Assembly (NCBI RefSeq): GCF_034350045.1
Contig: NZ_CP133781.1
Span: 4,264,501 to 4,328,500, forward strand
Direction: 5' to 3'
DNA length: 64,000 nt
Source: Pseudomonas sp. CCI4.2
Lineage (GTDB): Bacteria; Pseudomonadota; Gammaproteobacteria; Pseudomonadales; Pseudomonadaceae
In this document: in pieces, positions 1 through 8,852 of the stretch
Layout: each line of letters opens with the position of its first letter
Numbering within the stretch: the stretch's first letter is position 1
Notes under the pieces: generated by a model
What the model was told of the DNA's origin: nothing
The model's input: only the letters and a program-made list of their open reading frames with translations
The model's database searches: none
Translations under genes and position numbers: made by a program

Positions 1-11
1 GAAAACCTTTT

Positions 12-1244
12 TCAGAGTTTCCCTAACACTGTTTGAAGTAGCAACTGCCCGCCACGGCCGACATAGTTGCCGTACACCGACAGCGTATCCGCAGCACTCG
101 AACTTGCGCTGGTCATGTCTATAACGCCAGCGTTGGTCAGGGTCGTGAGTTGCCCAGAGGTGTAGGGCCTGACCGCTCCATGGGTCACCTGCAATGCGCT
201 GGTGCTGTCGATAGTGAAACTGCCGGTGCCACTGGAACTGTCACCCAGAAAGAAATCTCCGGCCAAGTTAAACCGGCTGTTATTGGTGAGGTTGACTGAC
301 TCCCATCCGATGTACCGGGCGGCACCAGCAGATGAGCTGTTGTCAAAGGTCAAGGTGTCATTACCCAGTCCGCCGTCCACCGAGGGGGTTAGAGACAGCG
401 TGTCTTCGGTCAAATGACTAATAAACGCCGTGTCATTACCGTCCCCCATCAAAATAGACGACTTGATCAAACCTCCGGCATTCCAAATAAACCTGTCATT
501 ACCGCTACTGGCGCGTATTTCACCGTTTATAACACCGCCGGTAACGGTAATACGGTCGTCGCCGCCACTGACGCTGATATTGCCGCCTATAGTGCCCCCG
601 GACACAATAATCGTGTCGTCACCAAAGCCCGTCACCAGGTTACCCAAGATAGTGCCGCCCGACATATCAAAGAGGTTGTCGTCCAGCTTCATGTTGACGC
701 GGCCGATAGTGCCACCGGTCATCTTGGCGATATCACCATCATCAAAACCGCCGACGATGGTACCTCCCGTCATGACAAAAACATCGCGACTGTCCCCCTG
801 GGTCAGCGATGCAATAGTGCCCCCGGTCATTTGAAAATTATCAACACCGCTGCCCTGTGAAACGTCACCACTCACGGTTCCGGCGCTTATTTTAAATACG
901 TTGGCGCCATCGCCTTGATCAACTAACCCGAGGATTTTTCCCGAATCCATTTGAATGACATCATTCTGAGGGCCAAAAACAATGTTCCCATTAACCGTGC
1001 CGGTACCGCCGGCGGGAAATACCAGACTGTTAGCACCCGACAAATCGGTCAACCCCGTGCTGCTACCACTGCTGCAGCTATAGACGTCGTTGCCTGCCGA
1101 TGCAATTAACGTACAGTCCGCCTTTGCCACCCCCGTAAGACTGATCGCGCACACTAAGGTTACGGACCCTACTGCCCGAGCAGGTCCATGCTTCGACACG
1201 GTATTGTATTTAACAAATCGCAAGGCTTGGTTAACGGTTAGCAT
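12..1244 (-). CDS. Autotransporter passenger protein, 5' part; reading frame broken near the window edge
   Basis: Reads as a secreted beta-helical passenger of a type V autotransporter. I place the start at the ATG ending at 1244, because AGGAG lies about 8 bases upstream; an in-frame start at 1307 has no such support. Residues 1-42 form a long signal peptide with a positive N-region and a hydrophobic core ending in VAKA. The body has about ten repeats around the motif MTGGTI (variants MSGGTI, VSGGTI), as in pertactin-like passengers. The final residues GQLLLQTVLG normally lead into SDRLVIDGG and the beta-barrel, but here a stop follows two codons later at 12-14. Dropping one base in the GGGAAA run near 20-25 would restore an open frame (LGNSEKGF) to the edge. 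This is either a pseudogene or a sequencing error. The barrel would lie outside the window. Confidence 0.75.
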   Translation of the reverse strand: MLTVNQALRFVKYNTVSKHGPARAVGSVTLVCAISLTGVAKADCTLIASAGNDVYSCSSGSSTGLTDLSGANSLVFPAGGTGTVNGNIVFGPQNDVIQMDSGKILGLVDQGDGANVFKISAGTVSGDVSQGSGVDNFQMTGGTIASLTQGDSRDVFVMTGGTIVGGFDDGDIAKMTGGTIGRVNMKLDDNLFDMSGGTILGNLVTGFGDDTIIVSGGTIGGNISVSGGDDRITVTGGVINGEIRASSGNDRFIWNAGGLIKSSILMGDGNDTAFISHLTEDTLSLTPSVDGGLGNDTLTFDNSSSAGAARYIGWESVNLTNNSRFNLAGDFFLGDSSSGTGSFTIDSTSALQVTHGAVRPYTSGQLTTLTNAGVIDMTSASSSAADTLSVYGNYVGRGGQLLLQTVLGKL

Positions 1245-1448
1245 CCCTGTTCTCCTGGCCGGGCACTTACACCAAACGTCGCCGTAAGTACCCTCCTTTA
1301 TTTTCAAAGGTTAAGCGGGAGAGGCTTGTTCTAAGCCAACCCGATCCTTGGGTTCACTATTGACCCTAGTCGCACCGTTGAAATATCGCCACTTCCAGTT
1401 AATACTCCAGCACAAAACATGCGCATCCGCATTTATTCATTGATTTAT

Positions 1449-1460
1449 TACGCATGCGTA
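1449..1460. promoter_or_regulatory. 12-bp palindrome upstream of the RES-Xre operon, candidate antitoxin operator
   Basis: TACGCATGCGTA is a perfect palindrome located 43 bases before the Xre antitoxin start. Xre antitoxins of RES-Xre modules are known to repress their own operons by binding palindromes in the promoter. A related ATGCGCAT sequence occurs just upstream, near 1420. The assignment is inferred from position and symmetry only. Confidence 0.4.
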
Positions 1461-1502
1461 CTAGACTGACAACCCGTTACCCACCGTCAAGGAGCGTTGG
1501 CC

Positions 1503-1910
1503 ATGGCAAACGCAAGCACCGTCCACCCCGCCGTTCATAGCGTAGACACCCCGGAGGCGGGCCGGGTGGCGTTGAAATTCTTCTTCGGTCTGATGGAGCA
1601 ATGGGGCTGTTCGGCGGATCAGCAGCGAGCGCTCTTGGGTTCGATCAGCACCACCACTTTTTATAAATACAAACGGCTGCCCAGTGTTCGACTGCCCCAT
1701 GACACCTTGGAGCGGATCTCGTACCTGATGGGTATTCACAAGGCACTGAGCATTATTTTCAGCAACAACCATGATCGGGTGTACGCCTGGGTCAGCAGCC
1801 CCAACACTGCCGCGCCGTTTAATGGTCAAACGGCGCTTAAGTACATGCTGGCCGGTCGCGTTGTTGATATTGCCGATGTGCGCCGTTATCTGGATGGGGT
1901 ACGCGGATGA
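1503..1910 (+). CDS. Xre/MbcA/ParS-type antitoxin of a RES-Xre module
   Basis: Antitoxin of a type II system; it neutralises the RES NAD-degrading toxin encoded immediately downstream. The 135-residue protein has an N-terminal helical HTH-like region (residues about 20-75, including LMEQWGCSADQQRALLG and TFYKYKR) and a C-terminal DUF2384-type toxin-binding part ending in ALKYMLAGRVVDIADVRRYLDGVRG. The start is the ATG at 1503, preceded by AAGGAG at 8 bases, rather than the in-frame TTG at 1497. It overlaps the toxin start by 4 bases (ATGA), implying translational coupling. Family known: MbcA/Xre pairs. The 12-bp palindrome at 1449 may be its operator. Confidence 0.88.
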   Translation: MANASTVHPAVHSVDTPEAGRVALKFFFGLMEQWGCSADQQRALLGSISTTTFYKYKRLPSVRLPHDTLERISYLMGIHKALSIIFSNNHDRVYAWVSSPNTAAPFNGQTALKYMLAGRVVDIADVRRYLDGVRG

Positions 1911-2590
1911 TGCTGCCGAAACAGGAGATACCCGCGTGGGACAACGCCTATCGAATCATCAGCAGCTCGTTCCCGCCGATCACCCTGTTCGAAGACATTC
2001 TGGACCCCTCAGAATTGCAGGTGGCCTACGCCCTGGAATCGCTGACCAATGATCGATTGGCTGAACAAGCAGGTGTCATCAGTCGGGTTAGCCCGGAAGA
2101 TTGTGTGTCAGGCCCCGGTTCTACACCGGTGATGGCAGCTTTTACTCACATTGGCAGGGTCAGCCGGTTTACCGATGGGACGTTTGGCATTTATTACGCC
2201 GCCAACAGCCAGACCGCCGCCATCGCAGAAACAAGCTTTCATCAGGAACGATTTCTTGCCGCCACCCAAGAGCCTGACGTTGAGCTGACCATGCGCACCT
2301 ACGTCAATAAAGTGGTGAAGCCGATGCACGACATTCGTGCTGATTTCGGCCATTTGCATGACCCCGACCCCGCCCACTATGGGGTTGCACAGGCGTTCGC
2401 GAAAAAGCTTCGCGGGGCAAAATCCTGGGGGATTTTGTACAACAGCGTCCGCGCCACGGGCCATGAATGCACTGCAGCGTTTCGCCCGACAGCGGTGTCA
2501 ATTCCGGTGCAAGGCAAACATATGCGTTACGTGTGGGACGCCAAGAGCCAAAAGATCGGCTGTTTCTTTGAAATCACTCCGGTGATTTAA
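1907..2590 (+). CDS. RES-domain toxin (NAD+ phosphorylase/glycohydrolase family)
   Basis: RES toxins deplete cellular NAD+ and so stop growth. The 227-residue protein carries the three residues that name the family: Arg87 in VSRFTDG, Glu108 in AIAETSFH and Ser180 in ILYNSVR. The core GIYYAANSQTAAIAE is typical of the fold. The start codon overlaps the antitoxin stop (ATGA; a second ATG follows at once), the usual antitoxin-then-toxin order for this family. Length and catalytic residues indicate an intact toxin. Which NAD-cleaving chemistry it uses cannot be told from sequence. Confidence 0.9.
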   Translation: MMLPKQEIPAWDNAYRIISSSFPPITLFEDILDPSELQVAYALESLTNDRLAEQAGVISRVSPEDCVSGPGSTPVMAAFTHIGRVSRFTDGTFGIYYAANSQTAAIAETSFHQERFLAATQEPDVELTMRTYVNKVVKPMHDIRADFGHLHDPDPAHYGVAQAFAKKLRGAKSWGILYNSVRATGHECTAAFRPTAVSIPVQGKHMRYVWDAKSQKIGCFFEITPVI

Positions 2591-2744
2591 GGCGTCTGCG
2601 CCCCGAGGGTCAGGACGGTGAAGGGTGTAGGTAGGGTCGCCCACGTCTGCAGAGTTGAACGATCAGCCCAAGCGAGGGCCCAACCTGCGCAATGCTCGAA
2701 TAACGTTGCGCCGTTCGCACACTCATTGAACGTGGAGAACACCC

Positions 2745-3728
2745 ATGAATTACGTCTCATTGGGCAATACCGGCCTGAAGGTTTCGCCCATCGCGTTAGG
2801 CTGCATGACCTACGGCATACCTGAGCGCGGCAAACACCCTTGGACGCTTGACGAGCAGAGCAGTCGCCCGTTGATCCAAAAGGCCCTGGAGCTGGGGATC
2901 AATTTCTTCGACACCGCTAACAGCTACTCGGACGGCACCTCTGAAGAGATCGTCGGTCGAGCCCTGCGCGATTTTGCCCGGCGCGATGAGATTGTTATTG
3001 CTACCAAAGTGTTTTTCTCTTCGCGGGAAGCGCCAAACGTTGGCGGCCTGTCGCGCAAGGCGATCTTCAATGAAATCGACAACAGCCTGCGCCGACTGGG
3101 TACTGACTACGTCGACCTGTATCAAATCCACCGCTGGGACTACAACACGCCCATCGAAGAAACCCTCGAAGCGCTGCACGATGTAGTCAAGGCCGGTAAA
3201 GCCCTGCACATCGGCGCTTCGTCGATGTACGCCTGGCAGTTCGCAAAAGCGTTGCATACCTCGCAACGCAATGGCTGGACGCCCTTTGTGTCGATGCAAG
3301 ACCACCTTAATTTGCTCAACCGGGAGGAAGAGCGTGAGATGCTGCCATTGTGCCGTGATCACGCAATTGCTGTATTGCCCTGGAGCCCACTGGCCCGTGG
3401 CCGCCTGACCCGCGACTGGAATCAAAGCAGTACCCGCGCCGATTCCGATGACTTCGGCAAAAGCCTGTACACCGAGCAGACTGCCGATGCGGATAGAAAG
3501 GTGGTGGAAGCCGTGGCCACCATCGCCGCCGAGCGTGGCGTACCCCGTGCGCAAGTTGCCTTGGCGTGGGTCGTACAGTCAGCGGGGGTAACAGCGCCAC
3601 TGGTGGGCGCCAGCAAACCTCAGCACCTCGACGATGCCATGGCTGCGTTGACCTTGAAGCTCGACCCGAATGAGATCCACCGTCTGGAAGCCCCGTACAT
3701 ACCCCACGCCGTGTCGGGGTTTGAATAG
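2745..3728 (+). CDS. Aldo/keto reductase
   Basis: NADPH-dependent cytosolic oxidoreductase of the (beta/alpha)8 AKR superfamily, reducing aldehydes or ketones. The 327-residue sequence shows the catalytic tetrad in context: Asp and Tyr in FFDTANSYSDGTSEE, Lys in VIATKVFF and His in YQIHRWD. The C-terminal cofactor-binding signature LVGASKPQHLDDA is present. GGAGAA precedes the ATG by 6 bases. It resembles the YajO/YghZ-type bacterial members; the substrate is unknown. It appears monocistronic, with REP-like sequence behind it and the sulfide gene starting about 420 bases later. Confidence 0.9.
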   Translation: MNYVSLGNTGLKVSPIALGCMTYGIPERGKHPWTLDEQSSRPLIQKALELGINFFDTANSYSDGTSEEIVGRALRDFARRDEIVIATKVFFSSREAPNVGGLSRKAIFNEIDNSLRRLGTDYVDLYQIHRWDYNTPIEETLEALHDVVKAGKALHIGASSMYAWQFAKALHTSQRNGWTPFVSMQDHLNLLNREEEREMLPLCRDHAIAVLPWSPLARGRLTRDWNQSSTRADSDDFGKSLYTEQTADADRKVVEAVATIAAERGVPRAQVALAWVVQSAGVTAPLVGASKPQHLDDAMAALTLKLDPNEIHRLEAPYIPHAVSGFE

Positions 3729-3810
3729 CCCCGTCGTTGACGCCGCGCTGTTGCGCAGTAAACGTGTTGCGCATTGTGTGGCTTGAAGGTGCAGAGTGTC
3801 AGGACTGAAG

Positions 3811-3919
3811 CCTTCCCGAATAAATTCGGTCCCACAGACTCTGGTGATGTGCACATTTTCTGTAAGAGCCAAAGGCTACGATAAGTCCGAAGGGCCTTCG
3901 CCAACAAGTTGGCTCCTGC
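3811..3919. repeat. REP-like repeats in the 3729-4153 intergenic region
   Basis: Two repeat cores lie in a 425-base stretch without a gene. The first (3811-3840) has a small hairpin, CCGAA-taaa-TTCGG, and recurs nearly unchanged at 63090-63115. The second (3895-3919) contains GCCAACAAGTTGGCTCCTGC, a Pseudomonas REP-type core. The remainder up to the sulfide gene holds no recognisable gene, and I see no clear terminator. Confidence 0.6.
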
Positions 3920-4153
3920 GGAGGGCTGCCCGCCCGCAACCCCATAAAGGCGGGATATACCTGCCAGGATCAGCGCCAACCTTCGTTTGTAAAAGCTTAA
4001 AAGTAGTGTGATAAGAGGAAGCCCGTCGTCCAGACGCCGCAGGGTATGAGCTGTCAGATAACGTAGCGGCGCAATGGCAAAACCCAATGCAGTCATCAAA
4101 GCAACATCCAGACTGTCAGCCTTGCGGCTGGCATTACGCCTTCGGAGATGCAC

Positions 4154-6337
4154 GTGATTATTGGTGAGAAGATCCATGTCGAAGCTTTTTTGGACGAAAC
4201 AACCTCAACTTTCAGCTACCTGCTGCTTGATCGGTCTACCCAACATTGCGCGCTGATCGACAGCGTTCTGGGCTACGACCCAAAATCCGGCCATACCAAT
4301 ACCCACGCGGCTGATCGCCTGATAGCACGGGTGCTTGAGTTGGGGGCTTCAGTGGAATGGATTCTCGAGACCCATGTGCACGCGGACCACCTGTCTGCTG
4401 CGACCTACCTGAAAGAGAAGCTCGGTGGAAAAATCTCCATTGGCAGTCATATCAAACAGGTTCAGCAGGTATTTGGCGAGCTGTTCAATTGCGGTGCCAC
4501 TTTCAGCCACGACGGCAGCCAATTTGATGTACTGCTCAATGACGGCGACACCTTCAGGATTGGCACGCTAGACGCGACAGCAATGCACACCCCCGGCCAT
4601 ACGCCCGCCTGCATGACCTATGTGGTCCGAAACGAAGGCGACTCCCTCGCGTTTGTCGGTGACACCTTGTTCATGCCCGACTACGGCACCGCTCGCTGCG
4701 ATTTTCCCGACGGCGACGCTAGAACGCTGTTTCGCTCGATTAAAAAAATTCTCCAACTTCCCGCCGACACCCGAATTTTCATGTGCCACGACTATTGCCC
4801 GAACGGCCGGCCCATCGCTTTCATGACCACCGTGGCGGATCAGCGCTCAAGCAATATCCATGTCCGGGAAGGCATCACTGAAGACGACTTCGTGAACATG
4901 CGCGAAGCGCGAGATGCCACGCTGGAGATGCCGGTTTTGATCCTGCCGTCGGTGCAGGTCAACATGCGCAGCGGCCATCTGCCTGAGCCAGAAGCGAACG
5001 GCATTCAGTACTTGAAAATCCCGATCAACACCCTTGGAAAACCGGCTATTACCGCCAGCGACACCGTGACCCAATCGCCCTCTCGCCACGCCGATGCGCA
5101 TCACCAAATCCTTATCATCGGCGCGGGCTCGGCAGGTATCGCCACGGCGTCAAGCTTGAAAGCGAGGGACCGGACCCTCGACATCGCGATCATCGACCCT
5201 GCCGAGGTCCATTATTACCAGCCAGGCTGGACACTGGTGGGCGGTGGCGTTTTTGCTGGAAAATCCACCGTTCGGGCCATGGCCTCGGTGATCCCCGACA
5301 ACGTACAGTGGATCAAAGCGGCAGTGGTTGCCTTTGAACCGCAAACCAATACCGTCGTTCTGGGAAACGGTCAGATCATCGGCTACGAACAACTGATCGT
5401 CTGCCCTGGGTTGAAGCTCGATTGGGAGGCGATACGGGGATTGACCGAAACCTTGGGCTCGAACGGCGTAACCTCCAATTACCGCTACGATTTAGCGTCG
5501 TACACTTGGCAGTTGGTGAAGGCACTCAAACATGGCCGGGCGCTGTTTACCCAGCCGCCGATGCCGATCAAGTGTGCTGGCGCGCCGCAAAAAGCCTTGT
5601 ACTTATCCTGCGATTACTGGCAAAAAAACGACCGTCAATCACAGATCAAGACCCAGTTTTATTCGGCCGGCGCGACCCTCTTCGGGGTCGCAGATTATGT
5701 ACCCGCGCTCATGGCGTACATCCAGAAATACGCCGTAGATCTGAAGTTCACGCACACCCTGGTCGCGGTGGACGGGCCAGGCAAGCTGGCGACGTTTAAA
5801 CGCACCTCTTCAGATGGCGTCACGGACACGGTGGTTGAGCCGTTTGACCTGCTGCATGTTGTTCCACCCCAAATCGCGCCGGACTTCATTCGTAACAGCC
5901 CACTCGCCGATAAGGCTGGCTGGGTCGACGTAGACCCCGCCAGCTTGGTGCACCGCCAGTACCCTAACGTGCACGGCCTCGGCGATGTGACCAACACCAG
6001 CAACGCCAAAACCATGGCGGCCGCGCGCAAACAGGCGCCAGTCGTTGCCCACAACGTGCTGGTGGCGCTGGGACGTAAACGATCCTTGGCCACTTACGAT
6101 GGCTACGGTTCATGCCCGCTGACCGTTGAACGCGGCAAGATCGTGTTGGCTGAGTTCACCTATGGCGGCACCTTGGCTCCAACCTTTGCGCCGTGGTTCA
6201 TCAATGGCCTGAAACCCTCCCGTTTGGCCTGGTTTTTGAAGGAGCGATTGCTGCCGCCGTTGTATTGGCATTGCATGCTCAAGGGCCATGAATGGCTGGC
6301 GGCGCCCGTCATTGCCAATACCGAGCGCGATAAATGA
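4154..6337 (+). CDS. Fusion of an ETHE1-like persulfide dioxygenase (MBL fold) with sulfide:quinone oxidoreductase
   Basis: Predicted bifunctional sulfide-detoxifying enzyme of about 727 residues. Residues about 1-250 are a metallo-beta-lactamase-fold persulfide dioxygenase of the ETHE1/Blh type: HVHADHLSA, HTPGHTPA, VGDTLFMPDYGTARCDFPDG and FMCHDY supply the metal ligands. After a linker of about 65 residues comes a flavoprotein with ILIIGAGSAGIATAS for FAD. It matches type II (eukaryote-like) SQR, keeping both active-site cysteines in context (PIKCAGAPQK and DGYGSCPLT) and the C-terminal membrane-binding end. Inferred path: sulfide to persulfide with electrons to quinone, then persulfide to sulfite. 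GGAG at 4144-4147 sits directly against the ATG at 4148 but 6 bases before GTG at 4154, so I prefer GTG. Overlaps the exporter gene by 4 bases. Confidence 0.88.
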   Translation: MIIGEKIHVEAFLDETTSTFSYLLLDRSTQHCALIDSVLGYDPKSGHTNTHAADRLIARVLELGASVEWILETHVHADHLSAATYLKEKLGGKISIGSHIKQVQQVFGELFNCGATFSHDGSQFDVLLNDGDTFRIGTLDATAMHTPGHTPACMTYVVRNEGDSLAFVGDTLFMPDYGTARCDFPDGDARTLFRSIKKILQLPADTRIFMCHDYCPNGRPIAFMTTVADQRSSNIHVREGITEDDFVNMREARDATLEMPVLILPSVQVNMRSGHLPEPEANGIQYLKIPINTLGKPAITASDTVTQSPSRHADAHHQILIIGAGSAGIATASSLKARDRTLDIAIIDPAEVHYYQPGWTLVGGGVFAGKSTVRAMASVIPDNVQWIKAAVVAFEPQTNTVVLGNGQIIGYEQLIVCPGLKLDWEAIRGLTETLGSNGVTSNYRYDLASYTWQLVKALKHGRALFTQPPMPIKCAGAPQKALYLSCDYWQKNDRQSQIKTQFYSAGATLFGVADYVPALMAYIQKYAVDLKFTHTLVAVDGPGKLATFKRTSSDGVTDTVVEPFDLLHVVPPQIAPDFIRNSPLADKAGWVDVDPASLVHRQYPNVHGLGDVTNTSNAKTMAAARKQAPVVAHNVLVALGRKRSLATYDGYGSCPLTVERGKIVLAEFTYGGTLAPTFAPWFINGLKPSRLAWFLKERLLPPLYWHCMLKGHEWLAAPVIANTERDK

Positions 6338-7158
6338 TGGAGCACGATTTACTGGGGGTGGCGTTAGGCGCGGTCATCGGGGCGATTTTGGCCCTGACCG
6401 GTGCTGGCGGAGGCATTCTGGCTGTTCCAGTCTTGGTCTTCGGCCTCGGACTGTCGATGGTGCAAGCGGCGCCTGTCGGGCTGTTGGCCGTTGGCTTGGC
6501 CGCAGCAGTGGGCGCGATTCTGGGCCTGCGTCAGGGCGTGGTTCGATACCGCGCGGCGGCTTTCATCTCCGTGATGGGCATTCTTGCAGCGCCTGTGGGT
6601 TTGTACATCGCTCACCGTTTACCCAATCAACCGTTGGCGCTGGTATTTGCGGCGGTGTTGCTCTACGCCAGCATCCGTATGCTGCGAAAAGCCAATCGCG
6701 AGATTCACCAAGGCGCACCCGCGCCCCGCGCCGCCGCATTGCCGTGCGTGCTGAATCCGCTTCAGGGCCGACTGCGCTGGACCTTGCCCTGTGCACGCGC
6801 GTTAACCTTCACCGGATTGCTGTGCGGTCTGTTGTCGGGGCTATTGGGCGTGGGCGGCGGATTCGTCATCATCCCGGCCCTGACGCGGTATTCCAACCTT
6901 GAGATGAAAAGCGTCGTCGCCACCTCCCTCGCCGTCATCGCGCTGGTGTCCATCGGCAGCGTAACCACCGCCGCGCTTACCGGCGTGATGTATTGGGAGG
7001 CTGGCGTTCCCTTTGCCCTCGGTGCGGTGGTGGGATTAATTGGCGGCCGGCAAATCGCCCACCGCCTGGCGGGCCCACGCTTGCAACAAGCCTTTGCCCT
7101 GGTCGGAATGATTGCCTCGCTGATGCTCGCGACCAGCGCGTTGGGGATGAAGATTTAG
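6334..7158 (+). CDS. TauE/SafE-family sulfite/anion exporter
   Basis: Inner-membrane protein of 274 residues with about eight hydrophobic segments in two repeat halves, each opening with the glycine-rich family motif (LALTGAGGGILAVPVLVFG near residue 20 and LLSGLLGVGGGFVIIPAL near residue 165). TauE/SafE proteins export sulfite, sulfoacetate and related anions. The start overlaps the stop of the PDO-SQR fusion (ATGA), so the two are translationally coupled. Since that enzyme should end in sulfite, the likely substrate here is sulfite or thiosulfate; this is inferred from context. Confidence 0.88.
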   Translation: MMEHDLLGVALGAVIGAILALTGAGGGILAVPVLVFGLGLSMVQAAPVGLLAVGLAAAVGAILGLRQGVVRYRAAAFISVMGILAAPVGLYIAHRLPNQPLALVFAAVLLYASIRMLRKANREIHQGAPAPRAAALPCVLNPLQGRLRWTLPCARALTFTGLLCGLLSGLLGVGGGFVIIPALTRYSNLEMKSVVATSLAVIALVSIGSVTTAALTGVMYWEAGVPFALGAVVGLIGGRQIAHRLAGPRLQQAFALVGMIASLMLATSALGMKI

Positions 7159-7174
7159 CCTGTGCTTGTGAAAC

Positions 7175-8554
7175 CTAGAGCCATACCGGCTCAGCGCTGC
7201 CTGGCGGCATGGACGGCAACCTGTAACGTGGCTGAGTGCGTTCCAGTTGCGCACTTGGCCGCACGGCGTGCAACTGACCAAAGCCGGAGGTTGAGGTTTC
7301 AAGCCAAGGGTCGACGCTGGGTTTATCGAGGCTAAAACCGTTGGGGATACGGCCCAAGCTACGTAACCATTGCCCGGTTTGCGCTAATGAAACCTGCACG
7401 TGCCAACTGCCACCCTCTGTTTGCTGCCGGTACAGGGCGGCGGCCGTGCCATAGGCCATCAAGTAACCAGTGGCCTGATCGAGTATCTGCATTGGCAGCG
7501 CACGGGGAATGCCTTCGCCGGCGGATTCACCTTCCCCATGATTGAAGCCCATGGCAGTTTGTACCAATGAGTCAAACCCCCGCCGCCCCGCCCACGGCCC
7601 TTCCGTGCCGTAGGCGGTCAGGGACACATAGACAATACCGGGGCGACGTTCGGCCAACGCTTCAGGGGAATAGCCCAAAGCGGCCAATCCGCCGGGCCGA
7701 TACCCTTGCGAGAAGACGTGGGCGCCGTCGATCAATCGCCAAAGCGCGGCGCGGTCTTGCTCGGTGTGCAGGTCCAGCAGCGCCGACCGTTTCCCGCGGC
7801 TGGTGTCGGCGATGGCTTCGATGTTTGGCAGGTTGGGCGAGTTGATTAACAGCACATCCGCCCCCTGAGCAGCCAGCGCACGACCACCGACAGGACCGGC
7901 GAGAATCCGTGTGAGATCAAGCACGCGCACCCCAGACAGCGGACGCTCATCGTGGGCAAGCGAAGGCAGTTCGAGGGGCTCTGCATCGCCGATGCGCGAG
8001 AGGGTCATTAACGGTTTGGCGAGGATCGCTTGACCCTGAGCAGTGGCGTCCCATTGATCAAAACTGCGCAAGGCCGTGGCAACCAAGCCCCGCTCAGCGG
8101 CGGCCTGTTCAAGATCCAGCGCCCGCCAACGCAACATCGCCTGTTCAGCCTCGGTGCGCTGTGTGGTCGCGGGAGACAAGCCCAACAGGCGTAACGCGCC
8201 TTCGCGATGATGGGCGAAGTTCGCATGAATGCGCACATAGCCGTCGGCGCAACGGTAAAGCCCAGAAAAAGCGTCCCACAGGTTTGGCTCGCGCCCGTCG
8301 AGGCTGAACCAACCGCTGCATTCGACAGCAGCGTGCAGCGTGTCTACGGCAACCTTCTGCCGAGCACCACCTCGTACATAGCTCAATTCACACGCCGCCA
8401 GCGCCGCCGCGGCAATAGAAAGTTGCGCAGCGCTACCGACCGCAAAAGACGAGGGGAATACCGGGTCACCGCCGCTAAGCTGGACGAAGTTAAGCGCTTC
8501 GGACGGCAACCCGCAGAGTTGCCATAGAGCGTGCAAGTATTGGATATCGCGCAT
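7175..8554 (-). CDS. CaiB/BaiF-family (class III) CoA-transferase
   Basis: Class III CoA-transferases move CoA between carboxylic acids through an aspartyl-CoA intermediate. The 459-residue protein has the family core LSGVRVLDLTRILAGP (about residue 205), GKRSALLDL, a YRPGGLAALGYSPE segment, YVSLTAYGTEGPWAGRRGFDSLVQ and QILDQATGYLMAYG. The first 200 residues are a separate CoA-transferase-like half, giving a longer, two-part layout compared with the usual 400 residues. The expected nucleophilic Asp is probably that in RRGFDSLVQ, but I am unsure. AGGAGG lies just upstream of the ATG. It converges on the exporter gene and stands alone; the substrate is unknown. Confidence 0.85.
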   Translation of the reverse strand: MRDIQYLHALWQLCGLPSEALNFVQLSGGDPVFPSSFAVGSAAQLSIAAAALAACELSYVRGGARQKVAVDTLHAAVECSGWFSLDGREPNLWDAFSGLYRCADGYVRIHANFAHHREGALRLLGLSPATTQRTEAEQAMLRWRALDLEQAAAERGLVATALRSFDQWDATAQGQAILAKPLMTLSRIGDAEPLELPSLAHDERPLSGVRVLDLTRILAGPVGGRALAAQGADVLLINSPNLPNIEAIADTSRGKRSALLDLHTEQDRAALWRLIDGAHVFSQGYRPGGLAALGYSPEALAERRPGIVYVSLTAYGTEGPWAGRRGFDSLVQTAMGFNHGEGESAGEGIPRALPMQILDQATGYLMAYGTAAALYRQQTEGGSWHVQVSLAQTGQWLRSLGRIPNGFSLDKPSVDPWLETSTSGFGQLHAVRPSAQLERTQPRYRLPSMPPGSAEPVWL

Positions 8555-8658
8555 CAGGCCTCCTCAGCACAAAGGACACCTTAGCAGCGAACCGGACGAA
8601 AGCGTCAATGCAGACGACCCAGGTATCAGGTCGACATCAGCGAGATGATGATCGGCCC

Positions 8659-8683
8659 CTTCGCAGGCAAGCCTGCTCCCACA
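8659..8683. repeat. REP element (GCAGGCAAGCCTGC core)
   Basis: CTTCGCAGGCAAGCCTGC followed by TCCCACA is the classic extragenic palindrome of P. fluorescens-group genomes, with a GCAGGC/GCCTGC stem. It lies in the 298-base gap 8555-8852. I found no gene in the rest of the gap. Confidence 0.8.
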
Positions 8684-8852
8684 GTATCTAAGTCTGCTTG
8701 CTATCAACCTCTTCAATGAAAACCCAGGCCGTTCCGCTTTCGCAGCCTTCGGCATCCCTACAATTGTCCTGCGCTTGCTACACAACACGCAGCATTACCC
8801 ACTGTTATTGCAGGTTCCTGCCCGCAGTAACGCGGGCCAGATGTTTCACGAG

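Noticed and set aside
414..860. Long plus-strand reading frames opposite the autotransporter
   Set aside because: They mirror the repeated GGT/ACC codons of the minus-strand gene, have no ribosome-binding sites and give biased, repetitive products.
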